A stretch of DNA of 64,000 bases from Roseomonas xinghualingensis (GCF_025791835.1 NZ_JAOXLP010000001.1:248001-312000); one strand, 5' to 3'; shown: positions 45,621-55,091, counted from the stretch's first letter. The notes: generated from the letters alone by a model not told the origin. A program made the numbers and translations.

Positions 45621-47453
45621 ATGGGAGAGCCAATTGAAAACCACGGAATCGTGGGAGACCTGCGTACCGCCGCGCTGGTGGGCCTGGATGGGGCGGTGGA
45701 CTTCATGTGCTGGCCCCGTTTCGACAGCCCGAGCGTGTTTGCCTCGCTCCTTGATGACGAAAGGGGTGGGCGTTTCGAACTGGCACCGGCGCTGAATGGA
45801 GCGCGGCACAGGCAGCTCTATCTTCCCGACACCAATGTGCTGCTGACGCGCTTCATGTCGCCCCATGGGGTGGCGGAGATTTCGGACTTCATGGTGCTGG
45901 GCAAGGCGCAACAGCTGATCCGGCGCGCAAAGGCCGTGCGCGGCCCGATGCACTTCCGTATGCGTTGCGCGCCACGCTTCGACTATGCGCGCGCAACCCA
46001 CACGGTGCGCGAGGAAGGCGGCACCCTGGTCTTCGAGGGAGCGGGCAAGGCGTTGCGCCTGCGTGCGGCCGTGCCGATGCGGATCGAAGGCGATGACGGC
46101 GTCGCGGAGTTCATGTTGAAAGCGGGGCAGGCCGCGGCCTTCGTGCTGGAGGATGCCGCGCTGGGCCATGTCGGCCCGCCTGATCCGCATGAGGTGGCGG
46201 AGAGCTTCAAGGCGACGTCGGATGGCTGGCGGCGCTGGACGGCGCGTTCCACCTATCGCGGCCGCTGGCATGACATGGTGAACCGCTCGGCGCTGGTGCT
46301 GAAGCTCATGACCTCGCGCGAGCATGGATCGATGGTCGCGGCGCCCACCTTCGGCCTGCCCGAGACGATCGGCGGCGTGCGGAACTGGGATTACCGCTAC
46401 ACCTGGATCCGGGACGCGGCCTTCACCGTCTATGCCTTCCTGCGGATCGGGCACACGGCGGAGGCGACCGCCTTCATGCGCTGGCTGGTCGCGCGAGAGG
46501 CAGACAGCGCCTCCGACGGCACGCTGGACCTGATGTACGGGCTGGATGGACACCGGGAGCTGGCGGAAACGGAACTGCCGCATCTCCGGGGGTATCGCGA
46601 TTCACGCCCCGTGCGAATCGGCAATGCTGCGACCGGGCAACTGCAGCTCGACATCTATGGGGAGCTGATGGACGCGGTCTATCTCTCCGACAAGTATGGC
46701 GAGCAGATGACGCATGATGGCTGGCAGAGCGTCGTCCGTTCCATAAACTGGCTCGTGGCCAACTGGGAGCAGCCGGACGAGGGCATCTGGGAGGTGCGCG
46801 GCGGGCGGCGGCACTTCCTGCATTCGCGGCTGATGTGCTGGGTGGCGCTGGACCGCGCGCTGCGCTTGGCGCGCAAACGGTCGCTGCCCGCGCCCTTCCC
46901 GGAATGGGCGGAGACGCGCGATGCGATCTACCAGGACATCCACACGAATTTCTGGAATGCGGAGCAGGGTGCCTTCGTGCAGTCCAGGAACGGCGACACG
47001 CTGGATGCCGCCTGCCTGCTGATGCCGTTGATGCGCTTCATCAGCCCGACCGACCCGCGCTGGCTGTCCACCATGAAGGCCGTGAAGGAGCGGCTGCTGG
47101 AAGACAGCCTGGTGCGGCGCTACGAGGATGAGTCGGTGGATGGGCTCGATGGCATCGAAGGCAGCTTCAACATGTGCTCCTTCTGGTATGTCGAATGCCT
47201 CGCCCGCGCTGGCGACCTGGACCAGGCGCGTTTCCTGTTCGAGAAGATGCTCGGTTACGCGAACCATCTTGGGCTTTATGCCGAGGAACTGGGGCCTTCG
47301 GGGGAGCATCTGGGCAATTTCCCGCAGGCTTTCACGCATCTCGCGTTGATCAGCGCGGCGTACTACCTCGACCGGGCGCTCACGGCGCGGGAACGCACGG
47401 GGTGGGAGCGGGAAATGGGCGAGGTGCCGGTGGTGCCGCCGACGGGGCTTTAA
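45621..47453 (+). CDS. Glycoside hydrolase family 15 protein (glucoamylase/trehalase-like)
   Basis: A 610-residue GH15 enzyme. N-terminal beta-sandwich begins IENHGIVGDLRTAALVGLDGAVDFMCWPRFDSPSVFA. The alpha/alpha barrel has NWDYRYTWIRDAAFTVYAFLRIG, a general acid region DEGIWEVRGGRRHFLHSRLMCW, SFNMCSFWYVECLARAG, and a general base region AEELGPSGEHLGNFPQAFTHL. Bacterial members hydrolyse trehalose or alpha-glucosides in the cytosol, which fits the lack of a signal peptide. Converges with the sugar dehydrogenase gene. Confidence 0.93.
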   Translation: MGEPIENHGIVGDLRTAALVGLDGAVDFMCWPRFDSPSVFASLLDDERGGRFELAPALNGARHRQLYLPDTNVLLTRFMSPHGVAEISDFMVLGKAQQLIRRAKAVRGPMHFRMRCAPRFDYARATHTVREEGGTLVFEGAGKALRLRAAVPMRIEGDDGVAEFMLKAGQAAAFVLEDAALGHVGPPDPHEVAESFKATSDGWRRWTARSTYRGRWHDMVNRSALVLKLMTSREHGSMVAAPTFGLPETIGGVRNWDYRYTWIRDAAFTVYAFLRIGHTAEATAFMRWLVAREADSASDGTLDLMYGLDGHRELAETELPHLRGYRDSRPVRIGNAATGQLQLDIYGELMDAVYLSDKYGEQMTHDGWQSVVRSINWLVANWEQPDEGIWEVRGGRRHFLHSRLMCWVALDRALRLARKRSLPAPFPEWAETRDAIYQDIHTNFWNAEQGAFVQSRNGDTLDAACLLMPLMRFISPTDPRWLSTMKAVKERLLEDSLVRRYEDESVDGLDGIEGSFNMCSFWYVECLARAGDLDQARFLFEKMLGYANHLGLYAEELGPSGEHLGNFPQAFTHLALISAAYYLDRALTARERTGWEREMGEVPVVPPTGL

Positions 47454-47467
47454 GGGCACTCGTGCCG

Positions 47468-47490
47468 CCTGGGAGGCTCGGCCTCCCAGG
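47468..47490. terminator. Hairpin between convergent GH15 and sugar dehydrogenase genes
   Basis: A perfect 10-bp stem CCTGGGAGGC-TCG-GCCTCCCAGG lies between convergent 3' ends at 47453 and 47499. It shares the GGAGGC-N3-GCCTCC core with hairpins at 768 and 13308. There is no T-tract. Confidence 0.55.
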
Positions 47491-47498
47491 GGCCACGC

Positions 47499-48842
47499 TC
47501 ACGCCATCACGACGGTGCCTGGTCCCTCTCCGCGCAGCGCGCCCCGCGTGTCGATGATAAGGGGCGCCGCGCGGCGCACCAGTTCCAGATCCATGCCCGG
47601 CTGTGGCGTGACGAGGATCACCGCGTCCTGTGCCGCGAGGATGGCTTCGGTGAGCGGCACGCTGTCCAGGTCCGGGGAGGTGCCGGCGAGGCGGCGGGTG
47701 GCCGGGAAGCGGGGAACGAGCGGATCGTGATAGGCGAGCTGGGCGCCGCGTTCCTCCAGCAGGCGGAAGATCTCTACGGCGGGGCTTTCGCGCGTGTCGG
47801 GCACGCCGGGCTTGTAGGCAAGGCCGAGGAGAAGAATACGCGCGCCGCGCAGCGGCATGCCCCGGTCGTCCAGCGCATTACGCAGGCGGGCGACCACATA
47901 GCCGGGCATGGCATCGTTCACGCGGCCGGCGAGTTCGACGAAGTCGCTTGGCACATGCAGCTCGCGCGCCTTCCAGGCGAGGTAGTAGGGATCGACCGGT
48001 ATGCAGTGGCCGCCGAGGCCGGGGCCGGGGCGGAAGGGCATGAAGCCGAAGGGCTTGGTGGCAGCGGCGTCGATCACCTCATGCACATCGATGCCCATGG
48101 CGTGGGAGATGCGCTTCAGTTCGTTCACCAGGCCGATATTCACGGCGCGGAAGACGTTCTCGTAGCATTTCGCGAGCTCGGCGACGGCAAGGGACGAGAC
48201 AGGCACGAGGCTGCCGGCGACCGGGGCGTAGAGGGCCTGGGCGATGGCCAGGCAGTTCGGCGTGGCGCCGCCGACGAGCTTGGGGATGCGGGCGACGGTG
48301 CCATCCGGGTTGCCGGGGTCCTCGCGCTCCGGCGAATAGATGGCGAAGGCGTCCTCGCCGATATGAAGGCCGGCCCGGGCGATGGCGGGAAGGACGAGCT
48401 CCTCGGTGGTGCCGGGATAGGTGGTGCTTTCGAGGGCGATGGCCTGACCCGGGCGCAGATATGGCGCCAGGGCGGCCAGCGTGTCGCGCACGGCGGAAAG
48501 GTCTGGTTCCTTGTGCGGGCCGATGGGCGTGGGAACGCAGATGACCAGCGCGTCGCAGGCGGCGGCGGCCTCGGCGGTGGCATGGGCGCGCATGCCGCTG
48601 GCGGCAATGCGGGCATCCGGGATGCCGTGGACGGGGCTGCGGCCGGTATTGATGGCCTCGACCTTCGCCAGATCGGTGTCGAATCCTTCCACGGGGAAGC
48701 CGAGTTCGGCAAAGCGCAGCGCGAGGGGAAGGCCGGCATAGCCAAGGCCGATGATGCCGATGCGGGCCTCGCGCGCGGCGAGGCGCGCCGAGAGCACCTC
48801 CCGCCAGGAGATTTTGTCGGTGATGGCCGCTCCGGCGTTCAT
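47499..48842 (-). CDS. Nucleotide sugar dehydrogenase (UDP-HexNAc 6-dehydrogenase type)
   Basis: A 447-residue UDP-sugar dehydrogenase that makes a uronic acid from a UDP-hexose or UDP-N-acetylhexosamine for surface polysaccharide. NAD motif IGIIGLGYAGLPLALRFAE, CVPTPIGPHKEPDLS, YSPEREDPGN, central KCYENVFRAVNIGLVNEL, catalytic Cys in GLGGHCIPVDPYYLAWKA, and C-terminal LGLAYKPGVPDTRESPA. The pattern is closest to WbpA/TviB-type enzymes. The start at 48842 matches the family. It is the last gene of the minus-strand cluster. Confidence 0.92.
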   Translation of the reverse strand: MNAGAAITDKISWREVLSARLAAREARIGIIGLGYAGLPLALRFAELGFPVEGFDTDLAKVEAINTGRSPVHGIPDARIAASGMRAHATAEAAAACDALVICVPTPIGPHKEPDLSAVRDTLAALAPYLRPGQAIALESTTYPGTTEELVLPAIARAGLHIGEDAFAIYSPEREDPGNPDGTVARIPKLVGGATPNCLAIAQALYAPVAGSLVPVSSLAVAELAKCYENVFRAVNIGLVNELKRISHAMGIDVHEVIDAAATKPFGFMPFRPGPGLGGHCIPVDPYYLAWKARELHVPSDFVELAGRVNDAMPGYVVARLRNALDDRGMPLRGARILLLGLAYKPGVPDTRESPAVEIFRLLEERGAQLAYHDPLVPRFPATRRLAGTSPDLDSVPLTEAILAAQDAVILVTPQPGMDLELVRRAAPLIIDTRGALRGEGPGTVVMA

Positions 48843-48906
48843 GCGCACGGAGCCCGGTGGTGGATCGGCATGATGTCCTGGCTTCGTGTCCGCGGCAGGC
48901 GTGGTG

Positions 48907-50832
48907 TCACGCACGGTCGGCGGCGGGCGTGTTCGGAGCGTGTTCGAATTCCGGCACCATGCGGGCGAGGCTGTGGAGGGCAAGGCGCCCCTGGCCGCCG
49001 CGGGAGGCACTGGCGATTTCGTCAATCGCGCGGCCCACAAGCGCGGCATCCGCCGTGCGCGGGGTGGCGACCAGCAGGCCGGGGAAGCCGGTGGGGCGCG
49101 GCGGCTCCTGGCCGTGGAACAGCTCCTCGAACAGCTTCTCGCCGGGGCGCAGGCCGGTGAAACGGATCTCCACATCCTCATCCGGGCGCAGTCCCGCGAG
49201 ACGGACCATGCGGCGGGCGAGGTCCACGATCTTCACGGGCTTGCCCATGTCGAGCACGAAGATGCCGCCGTCGCGCAGCTCGGGCGGCTGGTCCGAGCGG
49301 TCCTCAGCACCGATGACGCTGGCCTGAAGGACGAGGCCGACCGCCTCGCGCACCGTCATGAAGTAGCGGCGCATGTCGGGATGCGTGACGGTGAGCGGGC
49401 CGCCGCGTTCCAGCTGGCGGGTGAAGAGCGGTACGACGGAGCCGGTGGAGCCGAGCACATTGCCGAAGCGCACGGTGACGCAGCGCATCCCGTCGCCCTG
49501 GTGGCGGGATGCGACGTCGAGCGCCTGGCAGTACATCTCGGCCAAGCGCTTGGAGGCGCCCATCACGCTGGTCGGGTTCACCGCCTTGTCGGTGGAGATG
49601 AAGACCATGGCGCGGCAGCCATTGGCGCGCGCCGCATCGGCGATGACACGGGTACCGAAGGCATTGGTGAGCAGGCCCTCCAGCGGGTCGTTCTCGACCA
49701 TGGGCACATGCTTCAGCGCGGCGGCATGGAAGACCAGCTCGGGGCGGATCTCCTCCATCAGGCGGCGCAGCCGCGTCTCGTCGCGCACATCGGCCAGCAC
49801 GGCGCGGCGCGGGACATTGGGATGATGCTCGGAGAGTTCGAGGTCGATGCCGTAAAGGGCGAACTCACCATGGTCGAGCAGGGTGAGCATGGAGGGGCCG
49901 AGGGCGGCGACCTGCCGCGCCAGCTCGCCGCCGATGGTGCCGCCCGCGCCGGTGACGAGGACACGGCGCCCCTGGATCAAGCGGGCCATGCCTTCGCGGT
50001 CCAGCGGGATCTGCGGACGGTCCAGCAGGTCCTCGATGGAGACGGGGCGGAGATCGAGCCGGCGGCTGTTCGGCGCGCGGGTTGTGGCGGGGTCGAGCGT
50101 GGTGGGGCGCGGGGCGCGGCGGACGGGCACGCCATGGCGGTCGGCGGCGTCCAGCAGCGATTCCAGCTTGTCCCCGGCCAGGGTGGGATCGGCGAGCACG
50201 AGCAGGGCGGGAAGGCGGTTCTCGGCGCGCAGCAGGTCGAGGACCGGCCCGGCCTCATCCACCGCGCCGAGGATGGGCACGCCGAGGATGCGACGGCCGC
50301 GCTGGCGGGTGCGGGGGGCAAGGATGCCCTCCACCCGGTAGCCGGGGGCGCGCTGGGCGATGAGCGCGCGAATGAAAAGATCCGCCGAATCAGCGCCGCC
50401 GGCCAGCAGGACGGGCTGGGCGGGAAGGTCGGAATGCGGGCCGGCGCGATGGGCCGATCGCAGCCGCCCGAAAAGCCTGGCGGCGCCGAGCAGCGCCGCG
50501 GTCACCCCGGCATGCAGCAGGGGAAAAGCCAGGTTGGCGGGGTGCCAGGCACCGGTGGCGAGGAGACCGGCCCAGAAGAGGGCAGCGGCGATCAGCGCTG
50601 CGCCGCAGACGGGCAGGAGGTCGGGCAGGCTGGCATAGCGCCAGTATTGCTGCGGCAGGCGCAGCGGCAGTGCCGCGGCGAGGAAGGCGAGCAGCGCGCC
50701 CGCCAGCCCGCCGGCCCACCAGCCGGGCGGCGGCCAGACGCCGGGATTGGCCAGCCAGAGCGCCGCTGGCAGGGCCAGGGCGGCGAGGGACAGATCCAGC
50801 GCGGTGTTGAGGAGGATGCGTTGCGGCGCCAT
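48907..50832 (-). CDS. Polysaccharide biosynthesis protein, membrane-anchored NDP-sugar epimerase/dehydratase
   Basis: A 641-residue CapD/WbpM-like protein. About four N-terminal helices (residues ~1-130) are followed by a Rossmann-like regulatory domain (QPVLLAGGADSADLFIRAL) and an extended SDR domain starting RRVLVTGAGGTIGGELARQVAAL near residue 288. Also seen: FHAAALKHVPMVENDP, VFISTDKAVNPTSVMGASKRLAE, RFGNVLGSTGSVVPLF. Relatives convert UDP-GlcNAc to 4-keto or epimerised sugars. It lies 64 bp upstream of the sugar dehydrogenase gene. Confidence 0.92.
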   Translation of the reverse strand: MAPQRILLNTALDLSLAALALPAALWLANPGVWPPPGWWAGGLAGALLAFLAAALPLRLPQQYWRYASLPDLLPVCGAALIAAALFWAGLLATGAWHPANLAFPLLHAGVTAALLGAARLFGRLRSAHRAGPHSDLPAQPVLLAGGADSADLFIRALIAQRAPGYRVEGILAPRTRQRGRRILGVPILGAVDEAGPVLDLLRAENRLPALLVLADPTLAGDKLESLLDAADRHGVPVRRAPRPTTLDPATTRAPNSRRLDLRPVSIEDLLDRPQIPLDREGMARLIQGRRVLVTGAGGTIGGELARQVAALGPSMLTLLDHGEFALYGIDLELSEHHPNVPRRAVLADVRDETRLRRLMEEIRPELVFHAAALKHVPMVENDPLEGLLTNAFGTRVIADAARANGCRAMVFISTDKAVNPTSVMGASKRLAEMYCQALDVASRHQGDGMRCVTVRFGNVLGSTGSVVPLFTRQLERGGPLTVTHPDMRRYFMTVREAVGLVLQASVIGAEDRSDQPPELRDGGIFVLDMGKPVKIVDLARRMVRLAGLRPDEDVEIRFTGLRPGEKLFEELFHGQEPPRPTGFPGLLVATPRTADAALVGRAIDEIASASRGGQGRLALHSLARMVPEFEHAPNTPAADRA

Positions 50833-50841
50833 GAGAGGCGC

Positions 50842-52629
50842 CTAGCCCCTTTGCGGCCCGGCTTCCACCACCTTTGGCAACACAGGCGGGGCTTCCTCCG
50901 CCTGAAGGAGGCGCCAGGGGCCGGGAGGCGGCTCCGGCGCGGGCGGCGGCTGGGCGGCCTGAAGGCCGGCTTCCACCAGTGGGATGCCGGAGGCGGTAGG
51001 GGGGTGGGGTGCTGCGGGCGCCGCTTCCCTGGGCATGCGGGCGAGCAGGGCGGCCACTGGCGCGGGCAGGTCCTGGCTGCCGGACAGCCCGGCCTCGTCC
51101 AGCAGCCGTGCCCCGGCCTTTGGCAGGGCGGAGGTGACGATCGGGGGCCTCACAGGAGCAGGCAGGGGTCCCGGCGGCCTGTTGAACTCTTCCTGTATGG
51201 AATCGATGAGGGAGAAGCGCGGCTTTTCTCCCTGGACGGGCTGGGGTGGGGTGTTCCGGAGCGATCGCGCCATCAAGCCGGGCGCCGGTGCCGCCTGGGT
51301 GAGCCGGGCAGCCAGGGCCGAGGGAATCTCCTGCCCTCCAGGATGTGTGGCGTCACGCGGGAGGCGTGGCGGTCCGGGCTCTGGCGGTGGCGGCGCGGCA
51401 GGCTTTGCCACGGTGGGAAGGGGGGCTGGCGCCGGGCGGGTCCGGAGCGGGGCGAGGTTGCGGTAGAGGGCGACCAGCCGCTCAGCCTCGCCGGCCCAGC
51501 CGAAGCGGCCGAGGGCGGCGGCGCGGCCGGCGGCGCCCATCCCGGTGCGCAGCCGGGGATCGGCGAGGGCACGGACGGCTTCGGCGATGGCATCCGGATC
51601 GGCCGTGTTCACCAGCATGCCGCAGCCGGCCTCTCGCACCACCTCGGCCACCTCCTCGGCGAAGTCCGGGACGATGACGGGGATGCCGGCCAGCATGCAG
51701 TCGAACAGCTTGTGCGGCAGCGCCAGGCGGTGGTTCTCGTGGCCGGGCTGGAAGAGAACGAGGCCGATATCGCCTTCCGCCGCGCGCGCCAGGGCCGCTG
51801 GATGGGGCAGCCAGCCATGGCGCTCGACGGTCCCGGCAATGCCCAGGCGCTTGGCTTCCGAGAGGAACTCGGTCTCGGAAGAATCGGTGAAGCGGCCGAT
51901 CAGGGAGAGGCGCGTGCCCCCCGGGCAGAGGGCAAGGGCGTGCAGCATCTCCAGGGCGCCGCGCTCCCGCGTCAGCGCACCGAGATGGACGAGGGTGACG
52001 GGGCCGGGGCGGTGCTCGCGCGGCCGCACCGGGACATCGGCGGCGTAGTTGCGGACGGGGACGATGCCGATATCGGGGAAAGCATCCTCCAGCCCGTCCT
52101 TCGCCACGACCACGGCATCGGCGCGTCCGGCCATCCAGCGGCACGCGCCGCGGAGCGTGAAGCGGCCGAGGCCGCGGAGGAAGCCGGGGAGCCGCGTGTC
52201 GAGGCGGGAGGGGTAGTGCTCATGCACGTCGAGCACGACCTGGGCCCCGGTCCTCCGCGAGGCGCGGATGGCGGCGTACCAGCTGTCCGGCTCATGCGCA
52301 TGGATGACCGCGGGCCTCAGGCGCGCGGCGCGGCGGGCGAGGGCACGGGCGGCGCGGATCCGGCCGAACCAGCCCGAGGCGCGGGGGTAGGTGACGATCT
52401 CCACCCCATCCTGGCTGGCAGGGACCTCCTTAGCGCCGCGCGGCGGGGCGGGGGCGAGATGGGTGACGCGCCAGCCGGCGGCGGCCAGGGCGGTGCCCTC
52501 CTTGCCGACGATGCGCAGATCGGTCGGCGGATGGGCGGCAGAGAGCATCAGGATCAGCGGCGCTTCCGGCGCCGCATTAGGTGCGGCCGGGTCTCCCCTT
52601 GCGGCACCTTTGCCGTGCGCGCCGCTCAT
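50842..52629 (-). CDS. Glycosyltransferase with long Pro-rich C-terminal tail
   Basis: A 595-residue protein. Residues ~20-390 are a GT-B fold family 4-like glycosyltransferase: PLILMLSAAHPPTDLRIVGKEG, VIHAHEPDSWYAAIRA, VVLDVHEHYPSR, LVHLGALTRERGALEML, and the donor-binding HKLFDCMLAGIPVIVPDFAEEVAEVV. The last ~200 residues are rich in Pro and Ala with no recognised domain, about 50 percent longer than usual for the family. The start at 52629 overlaps the wecB stop by 4 bp. Confidence 0.88.
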   Translation of the reverse strand: MSGAHGKGAARGDPAAPNAAPEAPLILMLSAAHPPTDLRIVGKEGTALAAAGWRVTHLAPAPPRGAKEVPASQDGVEIVTYPRASGWFGRIRAARALARRAARLRPAVIHAHEPDSWYAAIRASRRTGAQVVLDVHEHYPSRLDTRLPGFLRGLGRFTLRGACRWMAGRADAVVVAKDGLEDAFPDIGIVPVRNYAADVPVRPREHRPGPVTLVHLGALTRERGALEMLHALALCPGGTRLSLIGRFTDSSETEFLSEAKRLGIAGTVERHGWLPHPAALARAAEGDIGLVLFQPGHENHRLALPHKLFDCMLAGIPVIVPDFAEEVAEVVREAGCGMLVNTADPDAIAEAVRALADPRLRTGMGAAGRAAALGRFGWAGEAERLVALYRNLAPLRTRPAPAPLPTVAKPAAPPPPEPGPPRLPRDATHPGGQEIPSALAARLTQAAPAPGLMARSLRNTPPQPVQGEKPRFSLIDSIQEEFNRPPGPLPAPVRPPIVTSALPKAGARLLDEAGLSGSQDLPAPVAALLARMPREAAPAAPHPPTASGIPLVEAGLQAAQPPPAPEPPPGPWRLLQAEEAPPVLPKVVEAGPQRG

Positions 52630-53759
52630 GCCAAGCCTCCCAGCGGGAATGGCCAGCGGGCGGGCGCCGGATCCCGGATGGCGCCCAGGAAGGCGGCCAG
52701 ATGCGCGACCATGCGCACGCCCGCCTTTCCGTCCCAAAGGGGGATCGGGCGGGCGCGGGCGCGGTCTCCGGCCAGGATGGCGGCGATGGCGGCAGGCAGC
52801 CCGGCGGCGGGAAGGAGGCGGTTGGTGCCGGCCTCCAGCGTCACCGGGCGCTCGGTGGAAGGGCGGAGGGTGAGGCAGGGCAGGTTCAGCGCCCAGGCTT
52901 CCTCCTGCACGCCGCCGCTATCGGTCGCGACCATGCGCGCCCGGCTGAGCAGGCCCAGGAAATCCAGGTAGCCGAGCGGCGGCAGGGGCATGACCCCTGC
53001 GGGCACGGCGAATCCGAATTCCGAAAGCCGTTGCGACGTGCGCGGATGGATCGGCCAGGCCAGGGGCAGCTGGCGCGCCGCCTCGGCCACGGCCTGCAAC
53101 AGGGCAGCGAGGGCCGCGGGGGAATCCACATTGGCGGGGCGGTGGATGGTGAGGACGCCATAGGTACCCGCCTCCAGCCCCGCCGGCAGCTTCCGGGCGC
53201 GGGCGGCGGGAAGAACACGCAGCAGGCTGTCGATCATCGTGTTGCCGACGGCGCAGACGGCATGGGGGGCGTGGCCATCCGCCAGGAGGCGGGCGGCGGT
53301 CGCCTTGTCGGGCGCCCAGAGCAGGGTGCTGATGGCATCCACGGCGCGGCGGTTGATCTCCTCGGGCATGTCCATCTCGCGGCAGCGGAGGCCGGCCTCG
53401 AGATGCGCGACAGGGATGGCCAGCTTGCGGGCGGCGATGGCGGCGGCGAGCGTGCCGTCCACATCACCCGCCACCACCACCAGCGCGGGGCGGCGCGTGG
53501 ACCAGAGGTCGGCGCAGGCCATCATGGTGCGGCCGGTGACGCTTGCATGGCCTCCGCCGGAGATGCCCAGCGCGACCTCGGGCGGGGGAAGGCCGAGATC
53601 GGCCAGATGGCCGCCGAACATGGCGGCGTCATGATGCTGGCCGGTATGGACCATGACCGGGGTACAGAAGGACGGGGCTTCGGCGAGGGCGTGGAGGAGC
53701 GCGGCCAGCTTCGGGAGGTTGGGGCGCGCGGCGGCGATCAGGTGGATCTCGGGCGGCAT
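52626..53759 (-). CDS. wecB: UDP-N-acetylglucosamine 2-epimerase (non-hydrolysing)
   Basis: A 377-residue epimerase making UDP-ManNAc from UDP-GlcNAc. Seen: AARPNLPKLAALLHAL (usual AARPNFMK region), MVHTGQHHDAAMFGGHLADLGLP, GDVDGTLAAAIAARKLAIPVAHLEAGLRC, YGVLTIHRPANVDSP, and TDSGGVQEEAWALNLPCLTLRPSTERP. The start at 53759 shares one base with the stop of the upstream glycosyltransferase gene (TGATG). UDP-ManNAc can feed the UDP-sugar dehydrogenase at 47499 to give UDP-ManNAcA. Confidence 0.93.
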   Translation of the reverse strand: MPPEIHLIAAARPNLPKLAALLHALAEAPSFCTPVMVHTGQHHDAAMFGGHLADLGLPPPEVALGISGGGHASVTGRTMMACADLWSTRRPALVVVAGDVDGTLAAAIAARKLAIPVAHLEAGLRCREMDMPEEINRRAVDAISTLLWAPDKATAARLLADGHAPHAVCAVGNTMIDSLLRVLPAARARKLPAGLEAGTYGVLTIHRPANVDSPAALAALLQAVAEAARQLPLAWPIHPRTSQRLSEFGFAVPAGVMPLPPLGYLDFLGLLSRARMVATDSGGVQEEAWALNLPCLTLRPSTERPVTLEAGTNRLLPAAGLPAAIAAILAGDRARARPIPLWDGKAGVRMVAHLAAFLGAIRDPAPARWPFPLGGLA

Positions 53760-55075
53760 CAGCGAAAGGCCTGGAGGTGTTCCTCCGGGCTCCCTTCTCT
53801 TTCTGGGTGGAGCGCTGGCACGCGAGGGGACGTGGCGGCCGCTTCCAGGATCTCGCAGAAGCGGGCGGCATGGAGGCGGCGGTCCCACAGGCGGACGGCG
53901 CGCGCCCTTGCGGCGGCGCCCATCGCGGCCCGGCGAGCGGGATCCGCGGCGAGCGCCGCCAGCGCACCGGCCAGGGCCGGCGCGTCGCCGGGGGGCGCGG
54001 CGAGGCCGCAGGCCGGGGCATCGCCATCCGCCTCCACCAGCCGCGCGGCGCGGCCAGGGGTGTTGGTGACGACGGGCAGGCCGGCGGCGAGATAGTCCAT
54101 CAGCTTGTTGGGGGCGGTCCATTCCGCGAAGGCGGGGATGGGCGCCAGCAGGTGCAGGCCGATCCCGGATCCGGCGAGCAGGCCCGCGAGCCGGGGCTTG
54201 GGCAGGGGATCGAGGAAGGTCAGGTTGTGCAGGCCGCGCCGCGCGGCCTCCTCCATCAGCCGGCGGCGCTCGCTGCCCTCGCCGACCAGAACCAGGCGCA
54301 GGCGGCGCTCGCCCTGCTGCTGCAGGAGGGTGGCGGCCTCGATGGCGGCGTCCAGCCCGTTCGCGCGGCCATGGGCGCCGGCATAGACGGCCAGCACCTC
54401 CCAGGAGGCGGCCTCCGCCGGGCGCCAGGGGGCGATCTGGGGACCGAACAGGTCCAGGTCGCAGCCATTGGGGACGGCATGGGTGCGGGCAGGATCGGCG
54501 CCGCGGGCAAGGGCGGTTTCGGCCATGCCTTCGGTCAGCCCGATCACGGCGGCGGCGTCGCGGCAGGCGGCGGTGGCGAGCCGGTCCAGGACAGCGAGGA
54601 TGGGGGCGGGCACCCCGGCGCCATGGGCCTCGGAGAGCGCGCGCGGCAATTCGGGCCAGGGATCGCGGATCTCGAAGACGAAGGGCAGGCCACGCAGGCG
54701 GTGAGCGGCCAGGGCGGGAAGCGCGACGGTGAGCGGGGTGGAGGAGGCCAGCAGCAGATCGAAGCGGCCTTTCACCGCGAGGGCCGTGGCACGCCCGGCA
54801 TAGCGCAGGAAGGCGGCGCTGCGGGCGGCCAGCCCCTGGGCGTTGGAGCAGGGAATGTCGAATTCGACGATGCGGAAGCCGGCGCCGCGGCCTTCGCGCC
54901 GCCCCGCGCGGAAGGGGCCGCCGAGCCCGGTCTCGGCGCCCTCATAGCGGCCGCAGGCAAGGGTGACGTCATGCCCCCGCGCGGCCAGGGCGCGGGCCAT
55001 GGCATGGGCGCGGGTGGCGGTGGCGGTGGCGCCGCCGGGGCCGGAGTAATGCTGGTGGAGGTAGAGGAGGCGCAG
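53759..55075 (-). CDS. Glycosyltransferase family 4 protein, apparent CTG start
   Basis: A GT-B glycosyltransferase of about 438 residues. The first in-frame ATG (55000) falls inside the conserved N-terminal domain at MARALAARGHDVTLACG. Upstream bases keep coding in the same frame for the family hallmark RLLYLHQHYSGPGGATATAT and RAHA, with no ATG, GTG or TTG. The CTG at 55075, behind GAGGGAAGG, is therefore the likely start. Other motifs: FDLLLASSTPLTVALPA, FVFEIRDPWPELPRAL, AVPNGCDLDLFGP, YAGAHGRANGLDAAIEA and the EWTAPNKLMDYLAAGLPVV donor site. It is WcaI/RfaB-like. An undetected start or sequence error is the alternative. Confidence 0.85.
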   Translation of the reverse strand: MRLLYLHQHYSGPGGATATATRAHAMARALAARGHDVTLACGRYEGAETGLGGPFRAGRREGRGAGFRIVEFDIPCSNAQGLAARSAAFLRYAGRATALAVKGRFDLLLASSTPLTVALPALAAHRLRGLPFVFEIRDPWPELPRALSEAHGAGVPAPILAVLDRLATAACRDAAAVIGLTEGMAETALARGADPARTHAVPNGCDLDLFGPQIAPWRPAEAASWEVLAVYAGAHGRANGLDAAIEAATLLQQQGERRLRLVLVGEGSERRRLMEEAARRGLHNLTFLDPLPKPRLAGLLAGSGIGLHLLAPIPAFAEWTAPNKLMDYLAAGLPVVTNTPGRAARLVEADGDAPACGLAAPPGDAPALAGALAALAADPARRAAMGAAARARAVRLWDRRLHAARFCEILEAAATSPRVPALHPEREGSPEEHLQAFR

Positions 55076-55091
55076 GGTCTTCGGCCTTCCC

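Noticed and set aside
48886..52971. 1361-residue plus-strand open frame over the polysaccharide cluster
   Set aside because: Antisense shadow of the CapD-like and glycosyltransferase genes; no motif, and the minus-strand frames are unambiguous.
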